A stretch of DNA of 64,000 nt. Origin: Lineus longissimus (Eukaryota > Nemertea > Pilidiophora > Heteronemertea > Lineidae). The position numbers and the translations under genes are program-made. Positions 38,805 to 51,214 of the stretch are shown in pieces. The DNA is taken from NCBI RefSeq assembly GCF_910592395.1, contig NC_088314.1, positions 3,722,001 through 3,786,000 of the forward strand. The letters run 5' to 3'. Positions within the stretch are counted from its first letter, which is position 1. The number at the start of each line of letters is the position of its first letter. Under the pieces are notes generated by a model that saw only the letters and a list, made by a program, of their open reading frames with translations, was not told where the DNA came from and did not search any database.

Positions 38805-38937
38805 TACTTGCCTATTTCCCCGGCGGCCTTCTGGTCCACCTGGCCTCTACCCATATTCTCGCTTCAAAGGGAGAATATGGTTAGAAAGAAAATGCGGGTA
38901 GAGGCAAGTATACTTGCTAGGAACTATAGGTGGACCA
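38805..38937. repeat. Nested inverted repeat (potential long hairpin)
   Basis: Perfect paired arms: TGGTCCACCT 38832-38841 with 38928-38937; CCTCTACCC 38844-38852 with 38896-38904; CCATATTCTC 38851-38860 with 38871-38880. A fourth pair, TACTTGCCT 38805-38813 with 38902-38910, pairs out of nested order. The inner loop is 10 nt. It could be a foldback remnant. Confidence 0.75.
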
Positions 38938-41900
38938 GCAAAATGCAACAAGGGTATGGTATTAATATGCGCTTAGCAACGAGGCGTGAATTATGACAGA
39001 TACCACGTCCATATTCTTCTGAAACCATCGGGGGAAAAATAACTCATTGGCTTAAGAAACGAAATGGCAATTCAAGGGCGGCTGATCGTAGCCACCAGTG
39101 GTTGACCAGCTGGTCGCAAATCTTCCTCTAGGCTGATTACATGGGCTAACGAGCGTGAGGTTAGTCACGATGAGTCATATGGTAGTTATACCGCTCCTGT
39201 TGCCTTGGATCTTGCCATTTGGTGACGAATTCTGACCATGATGGATGGATAGTTAACAGAGAATGTGAATGCAACTGGTGGTATCTTTGTAATATATCAT
39301 GAATCCTATCCTCTCTCATGCCATGGTGTGCATGGTCTCTATAAAATGTTTGTGTGAAATCTTACCCGTGATTAATGGGGTTTGAAGAATGGTTATGCAA
39401 CTGGTGGTAGGTCTTATACGATATGTCTGCTCCATCAAATCTTGTCTTCCTGATCTCATGAAGAACATCACGTTCTATTTCGCTGAGCTTTTTAAAAAAT
39501 CCGCCGCTTACGGATCACCATCGAATACCATGGTCGGAAATCTGTATTGCCCTTGCTTCTCCCCTCACGCATGCTATAGCTCGGTAAATGCCAAGTGAAA
39601 GGCCCTGAGGTTCTGGAAGCTTACTGATGAACTGCCACAGCCTCTTTGCTGAGGTTTGTAAAGTCGCTGACTTGTCATTTAATGGAGGTAAGCTTCTGGG
39701 ACTTGACGGATGCCTAAAGGTTTGCTCTAAACCATTCATTTCAGGCGGGTTGTCTTGCAGCCGAAACGTAAGCCTTCAAAATGGCGTATTCCAACTGAGC
39801 TTCCAAACCTCAGATTCCGACATTGACTGGATTAGAGTAACCAACCCTTGCGCTAGTTCCTCGTATCTTATGTCGAAAACCAATGTGATTACGTATGCAT
39901 AGGTCGAGACGCCTGCCGAATCCCCTCCAGTGACCGCTTTCCTTCAGAGAGCACTTACCTCGGACATTTGTTATAAACACAAACATGTGAGGAAGGAGGC
40001 AACAGAGATTGGCAAAGCGTTCGATGGTCCTTCAAGCAATGAAAACCGTGAATTCCTATCAGACAGAGGTTTGGCTGTCTCCAGTTTGGCCGAATAAGAA
40101 TCTGCTTTTTGCTTTTTCTCCGTCGTCCTTGACATTTGCTTGGAACGCTTCACTAGAAAATGATTCGTTCTTCATTAATAACTGGGTCAAAGTGACCTTG
40201 AACGGTAGACGTGGTTGACTTGAAGCACTGTGGTAGTGGTACCCAAATGGTAGTTGATGTCCTTGATCAAATTGTAGCAACCGCAGAATAGGCTTCGATG
40301 GAGTAGTAAAAGCAATGGAATCTATCTTGGATGTTGGATTTACGTGGTTGACTGCATGGTTCACGACCTTGACCTTCAAGGTTGCCATTAATACTATAAA
40401 TTGCGTTTCAACCTTGACCTCGTACTTAAACTGTAATTGTCACAGCCTTGACCTTTGATTGTACATGAACCAACAGCAGCAATAGCCATGAGAGAAAGGA
40501 GATTCCACACGCAATGGAAGTTTGCGATACATGTTGGTCAGTCTCGAAAAGCACAATAACAACATCAATATGCTACTCGGAGGAAATCAAAAACATGTCA
40601 CATCCCAAAGACATTATCACACCTCAACTACTTTCCCTGGAGCCATTTGTCTTTCGTAATCACCTAGCCTTCAGGCTTGCACGTACCGACAGTAATAAGA
40701 ACAATTCTCGGGGGTCACATTTAGCTTCAGAAGCAAACCTTTTTTTTCAAAACAGGTCATATTGCTTAAAGAAGATTGTCATAGAACATTATAAATCATG
40801 AACGATTCTTAAAGAATGTTTCGTTCTCAAAGTTGTCCAAAGAACCTTTATACCTGTTTGATTTAAATATTATTGTTTCCTTTTTACCACTCCCACTATA
40901 AATGAAGAAAAAAGAACCTCTTTTTTGCACTGCCAGCAGCCATGACCTGGAACGATTTCATCCCTTTCTCAAAAGCCTCAACAAGTGGTGCGATAAATTA
41001 AAATGAAATCGAAAGGGGCAGTCTTATTGGCATGCCACACCGCTCACTGGGTAGATACATTAATTTCTTTAGCCATCCACCGTTGGTTTATGATACAATT
41101 GGGACTTCAGTGATACGCTCTCGGCGTTTTCATCCGCCAAAGTCTCACGGAAAAAGCAAGGGGTATTATTTCGGTTTCATCAAGAATTGCTTGAACATTA
41201 TTGTACGTCAATGCAAATGTTTCTATAGGTAATTCCACTAATCTTAGAGTGAATTGGGGGTTCTTGCGAGGCTTGGAGCCCAACCCTGGCTCGGTCTTGG
41301 CTGCTTAGCATCAGCGACGGTTTGCTTGACGCCGCCAGTGAGATCATTGGGTCGTTGTGCTTCCTTGTCTTGTTACTCGTATTAGACTCTGTGAGCCGGA
41401 TTATACTTAGCTGGAGCTTTAATTTGAATAGTGGCAACCATTTCAACTATTACTTGCATTTCACAGGATGCCACTAATAAATGTGTTGTCCAATCAGAGG
41501 GACACGATTCTTGGTTCCCCGAGACTGCAACAGGCAAAGAACCAACAAGACTAGTCTCCTCGCAAGGTCATTCAGAAGAAATTGTAACTTCACATTCGCG
41601 TTGGCTGTTACTCTTCAAAAGGCTCGTAAAGCTTCCTTGAAGGGTCTGATAGTCCATTCAACGATATCAGCTACCAACCGACTGAGTCATCCCCTAATGG
41701 CTACACCAGCCAACGTAATCAGCACTGTCCCCAATTAATCCCCAATGACTGTGATATCTTTTAATGTTCCCAGCATCAAATAACTAAGCTATCGTGACGA
41801 CTTTTTTCGATTCTGTAGTTTTCGGGATAGATAATTCAATGCTTGGCTGAATCGCAGAGATATTTTAAAATTCAAATCGACTCCTTTGGTCATGCTTGGT

Positions 41901-42379
41901 TTGTTCGTAATCTTTTTCACAGAGACCCAAGATGGTGACCAGGGTAATCACCTCAACAATTCTCAAAGGAATCGATTTCCAAAATCGGATGAACAACGCC
42001 GATGAAAAAAATATTTGGACTTGGTTCAGAAGAAAAAAATCTTTTTAAATTGAAGTTACTTTCTGTTTTACATTGTGTCGCATAACAAATTGTACTGAGC
42101 TTTTAGGATTTTAATCAAGTCAAAGCTGGCACCAAAGCCATCAACTCGGTGAACATAAATCCGCGGCTGAACCACTCGAAGACAAACCGAGCCGTTTAGA
42201 AGTGGGATTCCCTTCCAACTGGCAGGCCTGACTAATGAAATTCTCTACGGCATTTGATCTCAAGTGCTTTTAACTATTTGGACATTTTTTAAAGAAAAAA
42301 ACATGCATTTTCTGGCAGCGTCTGTGGCAATTCTACTTCTAGTCAGGGTGAACTTTCCGTAATATATAAAGTTTAAAGG

Positions 42380-42403
42380 AAATGTCGAAATGCTTCGACA
42401 TTT
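42380..42403. repeat. Short perfect hairpin
   Basis: AAATGTCGAA at 42380-42389, a 4-nt loop ATGC, and the exact complement at 42394-42403. Short palindromes of this size are expected occasionally by chance, so no role is claimed. Confidence 0.6.
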
Positions 42404-45369
42404 GAAACTTTGGTAAATATCCGTCATTGATCTTTCGCGGCCAATTGTACGAGCTGTGCACAGCATTTTGGTTGGATTTATGAGCTAAGCGCCGATAACG
42501 CAAATTAGCATAGCATTGTCGACGTTTAATCCAACAAGTCTATTGACATTGTGGAATTGAAATTTATTTTTATTTCAAATGAATAGCCAATTATTTGGTT
42601 TATGTGTTTTTTTTCGAATCGTACTAAGATCACCACAAACGTTACGCAGATATAACAAATCCGAAGCTCACACAGTAAACTCCAGAAACAATGACGTGTC
42701 TACGTCATTCCATAAACCTTATTAATTTCCAGTCTGGCTTCATCCATCAAAAGTTATAAAAAAAAGACGGAACAGATAATCGATGATCATTGCTGAAAGA
42801 AAAGAAAGTGTCTTGAAAATGAATGTACAGGATTATATAACGTTGACAGGTTTAGATCGTTCATAAGGATACGTACTACACTACATGTATACACATCTCG
42901 ACCTAAAATTAAATAAGATGATTAATTATTCCGCCAAAAAATCGAAGGAAGCAACAATTAACATAAAAAACTTCAGCAAAGATTAGCCCAGAGTGATTTT
43001 TTCTTCTTGGGTGAATCATGCCACAAACGTTCGCGTGGCAGTTAAGCTACATTAAGGCACAGAGAAGAGCTATTTGTCAATTTTGATCCCTGCCTAATTG
43101 AACCATCTTTCACTTCCCGACGCATTCTTGGCTTTACATGATTGACACACCATCGGGCGGGTGAGAGCAACAAGCGCTTGGACTGCCATGGTTTCAGCCG
43201 AGGCAACGATGGTTGGTTCTTTGTTTCACCATGTTATGGTGAATTGTAAAAGAAGACTTCTACAATCATTGCTTGTGAGGAGAATGTGAAGAAAGCGAAA
43301 AAGAAATGTCTCTTGACTTGTTATGCTTCTTTTTGCCGGTGTTACAATGAGAAAGCTTAATTGTCCACAAAATCACCAACTTACTCTGGAACCGAAGTCA
43401 CCAAACGCCAGTATGAGTTTCCTCTTTCATGCCTGTATCACAGTAATTGGTGTCGAGGTTGAGGCTGAATATTGGTAACTTGAAGAAGAACGTCGGTAAA
43501 CCAAAGAACGTGTTTAGCAAAGTTAGCTTTGCCTGAGCAAAGCTAAAGGGCTCATGATCTATATCACAGAGTGCGCAATAGCAGGGCTAATGAGAACTTA
43601 ATGACACCACTCATACGCCAACGGGAGTTATTAGCAACAACAAGTAATGCAAATTGACAAGTTAAAAGGAAAATTTCTTGTGTAAACTAACATGGTTGTC
43701 CGTTGTAACCTCTTCTTTGGGCCTTTGACTTGTGCCTTACCAGCAACAACATATCATATTACGTCTGAGTAACAATTTGCTAAAAATGCGTTAAAAGCAT
43801 TTTTCCGTCTCCTGAAGTGTTTTCACACACGCACTGAAACCATCAATTTTCTCCACGTGGATGCGAATATCATTCGCACAGGATGGCGGTGTGTGTTACT
43901 TGTTAGACCAACAAGGTCCCGCCCATTCGGGAAATTTCCTGTATACGAAAGTAAAGAAAAGCAACTCTTGTTGGTGTGATAATCTGGTAATGATTAGATG
44001 AATTGTGTGGCCTTCACCGGAAGGAAGGAACTAGGTGTCGCTTTTCCAAGGACGCTCATCATATTTCTCATAATTGTATTTTGATGAGAGAGGGTTGCAT
44101 ACCACGCCCTAGCGATTTTGGAAGTGCTTCCATTACATTAATACAATATTCCTCGAGGCAACTGAAAACGGTTATATTCATCCTATTGATACTTATCCCT
44201 TGAAAGATTCATGCAGGATGTCCCTTTCATGCGACACAAGCAACCCTTCACATGATGGCCTCGTGCGCTATATCAAGCCAGGACTTGAATGAGAAGGGCC
44301 GGCCAAGAATGAGCAACCCTCTTGACACCTACATAACCCTCGGAAAGTATCCCAAGATGTCCAATTAGATCTCTCAAGAAAGGCTCGTCACAAAAGGACC
44401 TTATCCTCTTGATTGCTGAAATCGAATTGATGACTGGTGACTTGAGAAGTCGTTGGCAGGCGTATTAATTTATGTACTGGTAGAATCTTCGAGCAGCGTT
44501 TTAATATGTATTAAGATTGTGTCAGAGTTCGAGATTTCAAAGAATTCTTCCTTCTCTGTGACGTTAAAGACACAATGTCACAATGTAGACTGAGAAATTT
44601 GCTTACCAGCAAATTTGATGGGCCCCAGGATTGTGGAGGAAGCAGTGGTGCCTGATGATGGTATCCATATGCGTAGAGGGGGAGGGAGTTATGACGAGAG
44701 CGGAGAAATTACTATGTCCGGAAATAGATCATCCGCCAATCAAAAGTACCACGTACCCAGTGCAGCCAGCGGCCAGAGCCTGGAAGGCCGACGTCAATGG
44801 GCATGTACTAGGCCTATACTATAAGAAATGCACTAACGTAAGAAACCCAAAAACACTACTCGTTACAACCGTCAGGCGACCAAACACATTGATATAAGGA
44901 CTACCAGGACTACAGGGAGTCTCAAACGCCCTAGTGAATCGATCAGGAACCAATCTATCAATGGTCTGCCCCGTGGCTTCAAATGCGCATGCGTGGACCG
45001 AGTAAGCCGAGTTATAAGCCGAGTTAAATGTTTTTATGAGAATGCAAACACTCGGATTGAACTCGGGATTTAGTGATGTCATCGAATCGAACTCGTGTTA
45101 CGTGACGTCACCAAAACGGGCGTGGCCTAGTAGTAGTGATTGACTGAATCGCTTAGGAGATTTTCAAACTAATAAGAAAATCGGAACATAAAAACGCTTC
45201 AAAGTCATCGAAATGATCCGAATTTTGAAAAGTCTTTTGCGACGTACACTAGATGGGATTATGTTTGGTGGTGTAGGGGTGATAGATTTTTGGTTTATTT
45301 AGCTGTTTTGGAGAACACTCGCAATAATGTTTGTAAAATGTGAACAGAAAGAAAGAAACCAGAACATGA

Positions 45370-45438
45370 GTGATATCAATATGATATCAATATCAGACTG
45401 TGATATCAAGTGATATCAATACCAGACTGTGAGTCTGG
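45370..45438. repeat. Short tandem TGATATCAA repeats
   Basis: TGATATCAA occurs four times in about 50 bp, in an arrangement duplicated around CAGACTGTGA. The unit itself contains the palindrome GATATC. Confidence 0.75.
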
Positions 45439-48352
45439 AGCCCATAACTAGCTTCGTAGATTTTTGACAAATTGCTAAAATGAAACGTTTTGGCGATAAT
45501 TGTCATTGGCGTTAACTTCAGATATGGCAGAGTTGTCAAATTCGACCTACTTCCCGTTTACATTGCAGTTGACAATCAAGCCACATCGATCTCCTTTTAA
45601 AGAACTTTCTAGAATTTGTCAAATTCCTGGCACAGGAATGGCATAATCGAAAAGGACGACGAGTCTCAATATGCCTTCGGTCCTCTGTGTCACGTCTCAG
45701 GGTCCTATTCTGGGAAGCTGAGCAAACTTTACAAATAGCAGAGAGGATTAGTAGAGGATTTGATGGAAATATTTGAAGAGGAGATGCGGGTGATATAAAG
45801 GGCCGGATCAGCTGCGGGGACAAAGGCAGACGACACGATATTTTCCCAGCCATTGCAGACGTGATGTTATCAAAGGAGGGCCACTTTGTGTCCAGTGAAA
45901 CATTATGTAATAGACAAGTTATTGAAATTCCACGCCAAGGTCATCATTGGCTTCTTATGAGGCGCCGACGATATGAGCCTGGTTCTTATGTGTTCCTGAC
46001 ATGCGCTTTCACCAATGTATTCTATCCTCGAAGAAAGTTGTAGGAGCGAGGTACAGCATAAAAATATCCTAACGCCGCAATCTCAGTCCTAGGTGTCGTT
46101 TTAGAATGTTCCTGTTAGGCAAATGCACCGGTCTATAGCACGTTTTCTCCAACGGTTGAGCTTGACGCCGCGGCCTACATGCTCCTGGATCTACATTGTA
46201 TTTCAGCCGGATTTTCATAGTGAAACACTACATCAATACACTTGGAAATCAGACAATCTTAGGATGACAGATTACTCTGGCATTGGCGAAGAAATCAAAT
46301 TTATTTTTCACACCTGAGATAGCTCGGTTTGAATGATTTCACTTGAAGCACGAAGCAAATATTGACTGTTCGTCCCATTTTTCTCATTGAGCACATATTG
46401 AGATTTGATAGGTTTATTGTCGTCTGCTCTTAACCCGCCTTGCTCCAGTGAAATGGACTGGAACTTGAGGGGTACAGGTTAATGAAAAATGTACAATAGA
46501 AACATCTTCGCGTGTGCCTTTTTGCACAGATGGTGTATGCAATTGTCGACAAAAGTACTATCTTGTTCGGTAAAATGGACATCAGGTTGCTGCTAAATTG
46601 CCATTGCAGCAGTCGAATGTCGGAGGGCAGGTCACTTGAAAGTGAAACAAATTGCATCATTGCAGTTGTAATAGTTGTAGTTGTAGTTAAGAAAATGTCG
46701 CGGAGACGGAATCAGATGGACTCCAAGGTCTTTGAAATCTGGCAGCGTATTGGTAGAAGAATGAAGGATGAAGTGAACATGTGCAAAAAAGTTGTCAAGT
46801 ATGCGAACCACTTTGGACGACATCGGTATCCTTTTTGGGGTATACACTAGAAAAACGTTGTTGCCTAAAGGAATAATACCATCCTCTAATATCATAACCT
46901 TGGGTGGTGTTGCAGTACTGATTGTCAAATGTAAAAGAAGTTCGTGAAATTTCAACTGTCTTCGAGGACGTCAAAGCAAACAACGCTTAAAAGCGAAATG
47001 AAAGTTGATATGGTTGTATCAGTTAGGCTCGGTCGGCAAGAGAATGGCAACGTCTTTGGTAAATAGTTAACCATTTATTGACAAGGGTGTGTTTAAAAGA
47101 AGAGTGGATAATGTACAGGATTCGTGCATTAAGACGACATTCTTCGCCCTGAAATGCGATACCGTTGAAAGAAAGCCAAAGAAAGAAGAGATAGAAACAC
47201 GTTCCCCGGAAAGTAAATGTTGCCAAAGCGAGAATGGAACGAATATTTGCTCACCAGGAACCCCGATGTGGGCGACCTCGTCTTGTCATTATTACGTTAC
47301 AAAGTGGTAATTTGGTGTCGAGCACTAAGTAACCCTTCGACTTTTTTCATGAGGCAACCTTTAAAACGGTCATCTTTCGACTGGTCAACCTGAGCCTTGC
47401 AGTTTTGATAGCTATAGATCGATTCAGAGGTAGACTTAATTCAAAATGGCCGCCAAGTCAGCCATCTTGAAGTTTCTTTGGGGCAGTAGTGATGAAAAAA
47501 GTGGTTGTCCAATGACAGGCAAGCAGATCGTAATAATGACGCACATGTAACACTTAAAGAATCGTTTTCTTCTCACTTTAAAAAGCGAACTGCTGTTTTT
47601 TAGGTTTGTCATATTTTACAGTTGGCTACTGTGGTCAGAATGTAGCAGAATTGAAACTGTTTGACCATTGATAAGAGCTTTCTCTGAAAGGTGATATTTT
47701 TACCAATACCACAACTTCATGGTGTGAGCTGCCAAGACCGACCGGGAAGCTTCATGTGTGTAACACGTCCTCCATGTGTTGCCATACGATATTTAGTCAC
47801 ACACGATCTATAATGAAAGACGCGGATATGTCCTTCCAAAAGACGCCTGTCAACTTGTCAATTTAGAAGGGTTGGCTGTGTGTCTTTGCTATGGACGAAC
47901 ATAATAACACATTGTCATGTTCAGGGGAAATGTCACGCTTTATGCGTTGCTTTGAGATGGAAAGATAACCACCAAGACATTGGGCCAATTGTCCAACGGA
48001 TTAACTCTTTAGGAGGCCAGAATGACTTCTATCATTGACACGAATCACCGCTTGAATGAGAAAGATCAAAGCTGTTATCAAAACGGAAGCTCTTCTTGTT
48101 TGGCAATTGCTTCTTCGAATTATTTGTGTACTCAACACAGAAAACGGTTTCAACTGTTGATGTCGTTCATAATACGACGTACGAAAAATTGAGAACACCA
48201 ACTGGAGGAAGACATTGTCCGTCCTCAAGTATATACGTCAGGTTATCTTTGGCTTTTGTGTTATCAAATGAGTTGCTGTGCATGGATTGCAAATGAGCTA
48301 ATTGAAAGCAACATGGGAATTAGGTTTGACTGATAGCTGCTTTGATACGACC

Positions 48353-48400
48353 TTCATCATCATCATCGTCATCGCCATCGTAATTTTCATCGTCATCGTC
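48353..48400. repeat. CAT/CGT triplet microsatellite
   Basis: Runs of CAT with interspersed CGT and GCC triplets; an imperfect trinucleotide repeat in non-coding sequence. Confidence 0.85.
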
Positions 48401-50488
48401 AACAACGACTGAATAACAGGTGAATATACATTTGTGACATAAGACCAATGCCCTGTTCAAATTTTGGTAGAAAGTACACAGAATAAGGAAAGCATTGGTC
48501 TACAAAATGATTGCTTTAGATAGCTGTGCACTGTGCCATCACTGCATTGGAATTCTCTCCAACAATCGGCCAGAGTTGACTGAAAGGAGGATTCGTTAAG
48601 TCAACATTGGCGGGACTGTAAACAGACAAAGACAGGGGGCAAGCGCATTGTGGCCGATTCACCCGTAATTCAGCGCTCTCTCTTGCATCTTGTCAAATCA
48701 TGACCGGGAACAACGTTGGCTCCGGTTCGTAACTTTCAAATATGCCCCAACAGTTTTTGTGCAAACATTCTCCCTATTTATTGTTGTAACTTTTTTCAAA
48801 TTTATTCCGAAACCTGTCACATAAGTAAACAGAGTTAATATTGGAGTGGCTCCAGGATGGCTAGGCCGTTCAGAATCGGGAGAAGGCACGAGGAAATTCG
48901 GTACTCGGATCGTGAGGGAAATAATATATGCCCACAGTAACCTTACCCGCCGGCAGTACGGACACCATCCAGCAACACCAACAAAAACGCGCCGAATAGC
49001 TCAAATTGGTTGTCACGGGCAGATTGATCATATTCCTTTTAATTATATCAATTCAACTGCGCAGTAATACATTATATCAAGATGACAGACAGAAAACAAC
49101 GATGGTAAACAAACAAGCCATCGCACCAGCCGCACCAGCTAGCAAATCTTTAGGTTCTTTTAGTTATTCTTCAAGCTTCTCGATGGCAGTGCCTTTTTTG
49201 TATCGAAGCAAGAAAATGGATCGTGCTGAACTTGATACGTACATCTAGTCGGTGTTTTTTGCCCGTGTGATCACCAATACAATAATCCAATAAGTCACGA
49301 CTTGGCATTTTAATTAATCCACATGTTTGCTCACGAAATGAAATAGTTTACATTTATTTTGGAAAGCTATGATAATATTTTCCAGTCACACAGAAGACGA
49401 TTGAATGCACCTGTGAACTTGTTGGGAAATAATAGTATTATTCTACCAAGTGTTTTCCTTTCTGGACCGACCGCATTTCAACAATGCCTTCGATTCTCGA
49501 CGCGGATCGCTGTATTACTTTTGTAAATTAATTAAAATGCTTTTTTCACCGCAATCAGGCTTTTTGACACTTGTATACCTACTTCCAAGTCGCACCACAA
49601 ATTTTAATCCTGGCAGCTGCTATATTAGACACATTTTACTGATAAATATTTTCTGTTTTCGTTTTGTTTGTGACTACCATTATTAGGAGAAATCATTACT
49701 AATAAAATGTTTTGCAATGCTGTTGACGTCCTCGGCCGCGATAAGCACTCTTTGGAAGGTCCATGTTTACCTTTCGAGTACTCTGTGGAATTTGGTTGAT
49801 TGAAAATAAGACAAACTGTCTCTCCAAATGTTTTATTCTATTAATGGTTGTTTGGAAAAACTGGCGGTCAACCCAGTGACTGTGTAAATTCTCATATACT
49901 TCAGCAATACGGCAGTGAAAACTCCCTTGAAAGTATTGATTTGATCAAGAAGTAAACTTCAATTAATTAATTCCAATGTGCGGAGGTTTCTAGTACGTTT
50001 GGAATCTTCGATTGTATGCGGGTTTTGATATCTCCCTTTAAAGGCAGTCTATACTATAAAATTGTATAAATCCGAACCTGGTTTTGGCAATTTGCAAAAA
50101 TCTATTAAACACATTAAATGTTCACGGTTTATTTTAGCGAAGCAGGAAATTTCTTCTGATGTTTAATAATCAAATGATGAAATTTCGCGAATTCCGGGAA
50201 AATAAACCCCCATGTAAATTTGGTGCTGTTACAGTACTTTAATAATGCAATCATATACATTGATCTCATCCCCTACTCATCTGATGAGACCTCCAGCCTT
50301 CAAAACAACTTGTGGCCATCTGCCAGCCCATCGACTTTATACTTCAATTGGAATGAAGTGGCAACAGCTTTAATATATTGTGTGCAATAAAGTTCAAATG
50401 CAGTGGAAAAGGCAACATTCATGTGCCACGCGCGAACCCAAAGCTGGTTCATTTCTCATCATTATTTATTTTCCTTTACTCGGCCCAA

Positions 50489-51060
50489 CCATCAAGCCTA
50501 CGCCTGGACATCATAACTTCCCTTTTGCCTTGGCCATGACCATCAAGCCTACGCCTGGATATCATAACTTCCCTTTACCCTTGGCCATGACCATCAAGCC
50601 TACGCCTGGACATCAAAACTCCCCTTTACCCTTGGCCATGACCATCAAGCCTACGCCTGGATATCATAACTTCCCTTTACCCTTGGCCATGACCATCAAG
50701 CCTACGCCTGGATATCATAACTTCCCTTTACCCTTGGCCATGCCCATCAAGCCTACGCCTGGATATCATAACTTCCCTTTACCCTTGGCCATGACCATCA
50801 AGCCTACGCCTGGATATCATAAATTCCCTTTACCCTTGGCCATGACGAGCAAGCCTACGCCTGGATATCATAACTTCCCTTTACACTTGGCCATGACCAG
50901 CAAGCCTACGCCTGGATATCATAACTCCCCTTTACCCTTGGCCATGACCATCAAGCCTACGCCTGGATATCATAACTTCCCTTTACCCTTGGCCATGACC
51001 ATCAAGCCTACGCCTGGATATCATAAATTCCCTTTACCCTTGGCCAGGACCAGCAAGCCT
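50489..51060 (+). repeat. 51-bp minisatellite, about 11 copies
   Basis: The unit begins GACCATCAAGCCTACGCC, continues TGGATATCATAACTTCCC, and ends TTGGCCAT. Copies start about every 51 bp from 50489; partial, diverged copies continue to about 51140. The period is a multiple of 3, so the plus frame stays open from 50380 to 51210 as a 17-residue repeat (KPTPGYHNFPLPLA core). Differences between copies mostly change the amino acid (TAT/CAT, TTC/TCC, ATC/AGC, AAC/AAA, CCC/CAC), which does not look like coding constraint. Confidence 0.92.
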
Positions 51061-51214
51061 AAGCTCGTTCCTTTCTCTGTACCCTTGCATGCCCAGGGCC
51101 AGCAATCCAAGCCAGGATATCATAACATTTTCTTTACCGTCAGCCTCCACTTATTTGAAGGGTTCTTCCTTTCTCTCAGCAAAGTGCCTAAATCCTATCA
51201 TCGAAGTTAAATTC

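Larger units (their letters stand above)
39000..50480. other. Gene-poor region without recognisable coding sequence
   Basis: All frames are short and show no known protein text or domain. Small features are a GATATCAA-rich tandem stretch at 45370-45432, which ends with a 7-bp inverted repeat around GTG (45422-45438), and a CAT/CGT triplet tract at 48353-48400. CCTTGACC-type motifs lie at 40190-40460. No tRNA, rRNA or intact transposon was seen. Confidence 0.5.

Noticed and set aside
50380-51210. 276-codon plus-strand frame as a repetitive Pro-rich protein
   Set aside because: It is explained by the 51-bp minisatellite. There is no supporting exon structure, and the changes do not favour third codon positions.
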